Origin: Nocardia brasiliensis ATCC 700358
GTDB taxonomy: Bacteria > Actinomycetota > Actinomycetes > Mycobacteriales > Mycobacteriaceae
NCBI RefSeq assembly: GCF_000250675.2
Contig: NC_018681.1
Coordinates: forward strand, 3,224,001 to 3,288,000
Direction of reading: 5' to 3'
Length of the DNA: 64,000 nt
The notes beneath the pieces were generated by a model that was not told the origin of the DNA, made no database searches, and saw only the letters and a list, made by a program, of their open reading frames with translations. The translations under genes were made by a program, and so were the position numbers. This document shows, piece by piece, positions 62,237 to 64,000 of this stretch (its first letter is position 1; each line of letters starts with the position of its first letter).

Positions 62237-63408
62237 TGCCCCGAATCGTCGCCATCCACGAGGGTGTCGTGCCGATCAGTTCTTCGATGAGCAACGCGTT
62301 CATCGACTTCAGTGCCATGGATTGTTCCGTCGTCGCGGTGGTCAGCGATGTGATCCGGGAGGGTGAACCGGTCGTCGGATACGGATTCAATTCCAACGGC
62401 CGCTACAGTGCGGGTGAAATCCTGCGCCGCAGGATCATTCCCCGGCTGCTGCAGGCCGAACCGGATGACCTGCGCACCGCCGACGGACAGGCGATCGACC
62501 CGGCCAAGGCGTGGGATGTGATGCTGCGCAACGAGAAACCGGGCGGACACGGTGAACGGTCGGTCGCCGTCGGCGTAGTCGACATGGCGCTGTTCGATCT
62601 CGCTGCGAAACTGGCCGGGCTACCGCTCTATCAATGGCTCGTCCGGCATTACGGATTCGGGGCTCCGGACACGGACGTATTCGTCTATGCCGCAGGCGGA
62701 TACTACGCGCCGGGCAAGGGCCTGACGCAGCTGCAAGACGAGATGCGCGGCTTCCTGGACCAGGGCTACGACGTGGTGAAGATGAAGATCGGCGGTGCGA
62801 GCCTGGCCGACGACGTCAAACGGGTCGAGGCGGTGCTCGCGGTGCTCGACGGCGACGGGTCGCGGCTCGCCGTCGACGCCAACGGCCGTTTCGATCTCGA
62901 CACCGCGCTGGCGTACGGTCGTGCCCTCGCGCCCTACGGTCTGTTCTGGTACGAGGAGCCGGGTGATCCGCTCGACTTCGATTTGCACGCAAGGCTTTCC
63001 GGGCAGTACCCGGGGCCGCTGGCGACCGGTGAGAACCTCTTCTCACTCGCGGACGCCCGCAACCTCATCCGGTACGCGGGGATGCGACCCGATCGGGACT
63101 ACCTCCAGTTCGACCCGGTGCTCGGCTACGGTCTGGTCGAATACCTGCGCATCCAGGACATGCTCCGCGCGCACGGCTGGTCGCCCCGGCGCTGCATTCC
63201 CCATGGCGGGCACCAGTTCTCGCTGCACATCGCCGCTGCCCTCGGGCTCGGCGGCAACGAGTCCTATCCCGGTGAGTTCCAGCCCACCGGCGGCTTCGCC
63301 GATGCCGCCGTGATCGAACACAGCCGGATCCGGCTCACCGACACCCCGGGTATCGGCTTCGAGGACAAGGCCGAGCTGTATCGCGTCTTCCGCGCGCTAC
63401 ATCGCTAG
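62236..63408 (+). CDS. tarD: D-tartrate dehydratase-like enolase-superfamily protein
   Basis: The 390-aa product is complete, with capping domain 1-125 then (beta/alpha)7-beta barrel. Active-site residues follow the D-tartrate dehydratase pattern: KMK (Lys182, Lys184), metal ligands Asp213 (VDANGR), Glu240/241 (YEEPGD), Glu266 (ATGEN), and the catalytic His at 323 or 326 (IPHGGHQ). The FNSNGRYS and AAGGYYAPGKG segments are characteristic of that group. It would convert D-tartrate to oxaloacetate. ATG 62236 overlaps the chimera's stop (TAATG), so it is the second gene of the GntR-controlled operon. Confidence 0.88.
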   Translation: MPRIVAIHEGVVPISSSMSNAFIDFSAMDCSVVAVVSDVIREGEPVVGYGFNSNGRYSAGEILRRRIIPRLLQAEPDDLRTADGQAIDPAKAWDVMLRNEKPGGHGERSVAVGVVDMALFDLAAKLAGLPLYQWLVRHYGFGAPDTDVFVYAAGGYYAPGKGLTQLQDEMRGFLDQGYDVVKMKIGGASLADDVKRVEAVLAVLDGDGSRLAVDANGRFDLDTALAYGRALAPYGLFWYEEPGDPLDFDLHARLSGQYPGPLATGENLFSLADARNLIRYAGMRPDRDYLQFDPVLGYGLVEYLRIQDMLRAHGWSPRRCIPHGGHQFSLHIAAALGLGGNESYPGEFQPTGGFADAAVIEHSRIRLTDTPGIGFEDKAELYRVFRALHR

Positions 63409-63965
63409 ATCCTGGTGGCGAGGAACTCGCGCACCAGCGGTACCGCTTCGGCGGGGTGCTCCGCTCGCATCGTCTCGCCGATCGATTCGAACTGCCACAC
63501 CCCGTCGCTGCGGTACACCTTGCACATCACCAAGCCCGTGTGCGAGCCGCCGGCGCTCAGGTCGAATCGGGCGAGTTCGATGCCGGACACGCTGTCGATC
63601 AGGCGGCAGAACGCATTCTCGATCTGCTCGAAGGTCTGGCCCGTGTAGCAGGTCACGATGAAGACCGCGGCGGTGATCTCGGGCGACAGCCTGGTCAGGT
63701 CGACGGTGATGATCTCGTTGTCGCCCTTGCCTTCACCGGTCGTGCTGTCGCCGAGGTGGCGCACCGCGCCGTCGCGCGAGCTCAACTGTTCGTGGTAGAC
63801 GACGTCGGCGATCTGATCGCCGGCGAAGAGCAGTGCGGACGCGTTGAGGTCGATATCCTTGCCGGGAGCGCCGAACCAGCGGCCCGGGCGGACCGGATCC
63901 CAGCCGAGCGCCATCGTCACGTAATCGAGGGCGGCGCCGTTTTCGTCGCGAAGTGTAGTGAACAT
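63405..63965 (-). CDS. TerD family protein
   Basis: The 186-aa product has TerD-domain segments VTMALGWDPVR, DIDLNASALLF (Ca2+-binding Asp residues), LGDSTTGEGKGDNEIITVDL and the SAGGSHTGLVMCKVYR block. Members are calcium-binding stress proteins linked to tellurite resistance, but the role in a single-copy setting is unknown. GGGAG precedes ATG 63965. It converges with tarD, overlapping by 4 nt. Confidence 0.87.
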   Translation of the reverse strand: MFTTLRDENGAALDYVTMALGWDPVRPGRWFGAPGKDIDLNASALLFAGDQIADVVYHEQLSSRDGAVRHLGDSTTGEGKGDNEIITVDLTRLSPEITAAVFIVTCYTGQTFEQIENAFCRLIDSVSGIELARFDLSAGGSHTGLVMCKVYRSDGVWQFESIGETMRAEHPAEAVPLVREFLATRI

Positions 63966-64000
63966 CGGTGTCTCCCAGCGTCGATCGGCCCGCCCCGCGT

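Noticed and set aside
1..64000. tRNA, rRNA or CRISPR array
   Set aside because: No cloverleaf-like sequence, rRNA core or evenly spaced short repeats were noticed by eye; a tRNAscan or CRISPR search would be decisive.

Overview
The window comes from a high-G+C actinobacterium, most likely Nocardia or a close mycolic-acid relative. This is inferred from near-uniform GC-rich codon use, GTG starts behind AGGAGG-type sites, a DUF3556 membrane protein, an MMPL transporter, KatG and an FxLD-type lanthipeptide locus. No rRNA, tRNA or CRISPR array was seen.

Region by region: (1) 1-3936 (minus, running off the left edge) is one giant natural-product gene with the order fatty acyl-AMP ligase, carrier protein, luciferase-like monooxygenase, alpha-oxoamine synthase. 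It is divergent from a 2-methylisoborneol-synthase-like terpene cyclase and an alpha/beta hydrolase (4437-6467). (2) 6527-17402 is mostly general metabolism and envelope: ilvD, a PAP2 membrane phosphatase, an Old Yellow Enzyme divergent from TetR plus MMPL with a clear operator, two Nudix hydrolases, DUF3556 and a PPOX protein. (3) 17705-25078 looks like a chitin or amino-sugar locus: a secreted AA10 LPMO, convergent with an operon for a ROK repressor, binding protein, two ABC permeases, a GH4 glycosidase and a GlcNAc-kinase-like protein. (4) 25243-41097 is housekeeping and stress: phosphoesterase, ADP-ribosylglycohydrolase, katG divergent from msrB-msrA, an ArsR/flavin monooxygenase pair, a ferritin-like protein, a small DUF1059-type protein, a secreted HExxH protein, EamA, CGNR, YaeQ and an M20 lipoprotein.

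(5) 41151-50372 is a complete class I lanthipeptide cluster. A divergent ABC exporter faces three tandem precursor genes (59, 59 and 55 aa, leader motif FDLD, Cys-rich cores). They are followed by two tandem LanC cyclases, a full-length LanB dehydratase and a convergent NarL/LuxR-type regulator whose receiver has lost its phospho-acceptor Asp. The precursors are too short for routine ORF calling. This is the strongest biosynthetic system here. No FxLD-type methyltransferase, protease or immunity gene is visible.

(6) 50500-58082 holds dnaE, a LysR gene flanked by two near-identical palindromes, an enoyl-CoA hydratase, a glutamine amidotransferase, a DUF6194 protein and a two-headed MerR regulator. 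(7) 58083-60317 is a repeat-rich island: an IS3-family element with a 4-bp target duplication, a ~170-bp inverted repeat on either side, and two long hairpins with compensatory base changes. (8) 60318-63408 is a GntR-controlled D-tartrate-type catabolic operon. Its first gene is an in-frame chimera of the N-terminal part of an enolase-superfamily enzyme and the C-terminal half of a DctA-type dicarboxylate carrier. The intact tarD-like gene follows. A TerD-family gene closes the window.
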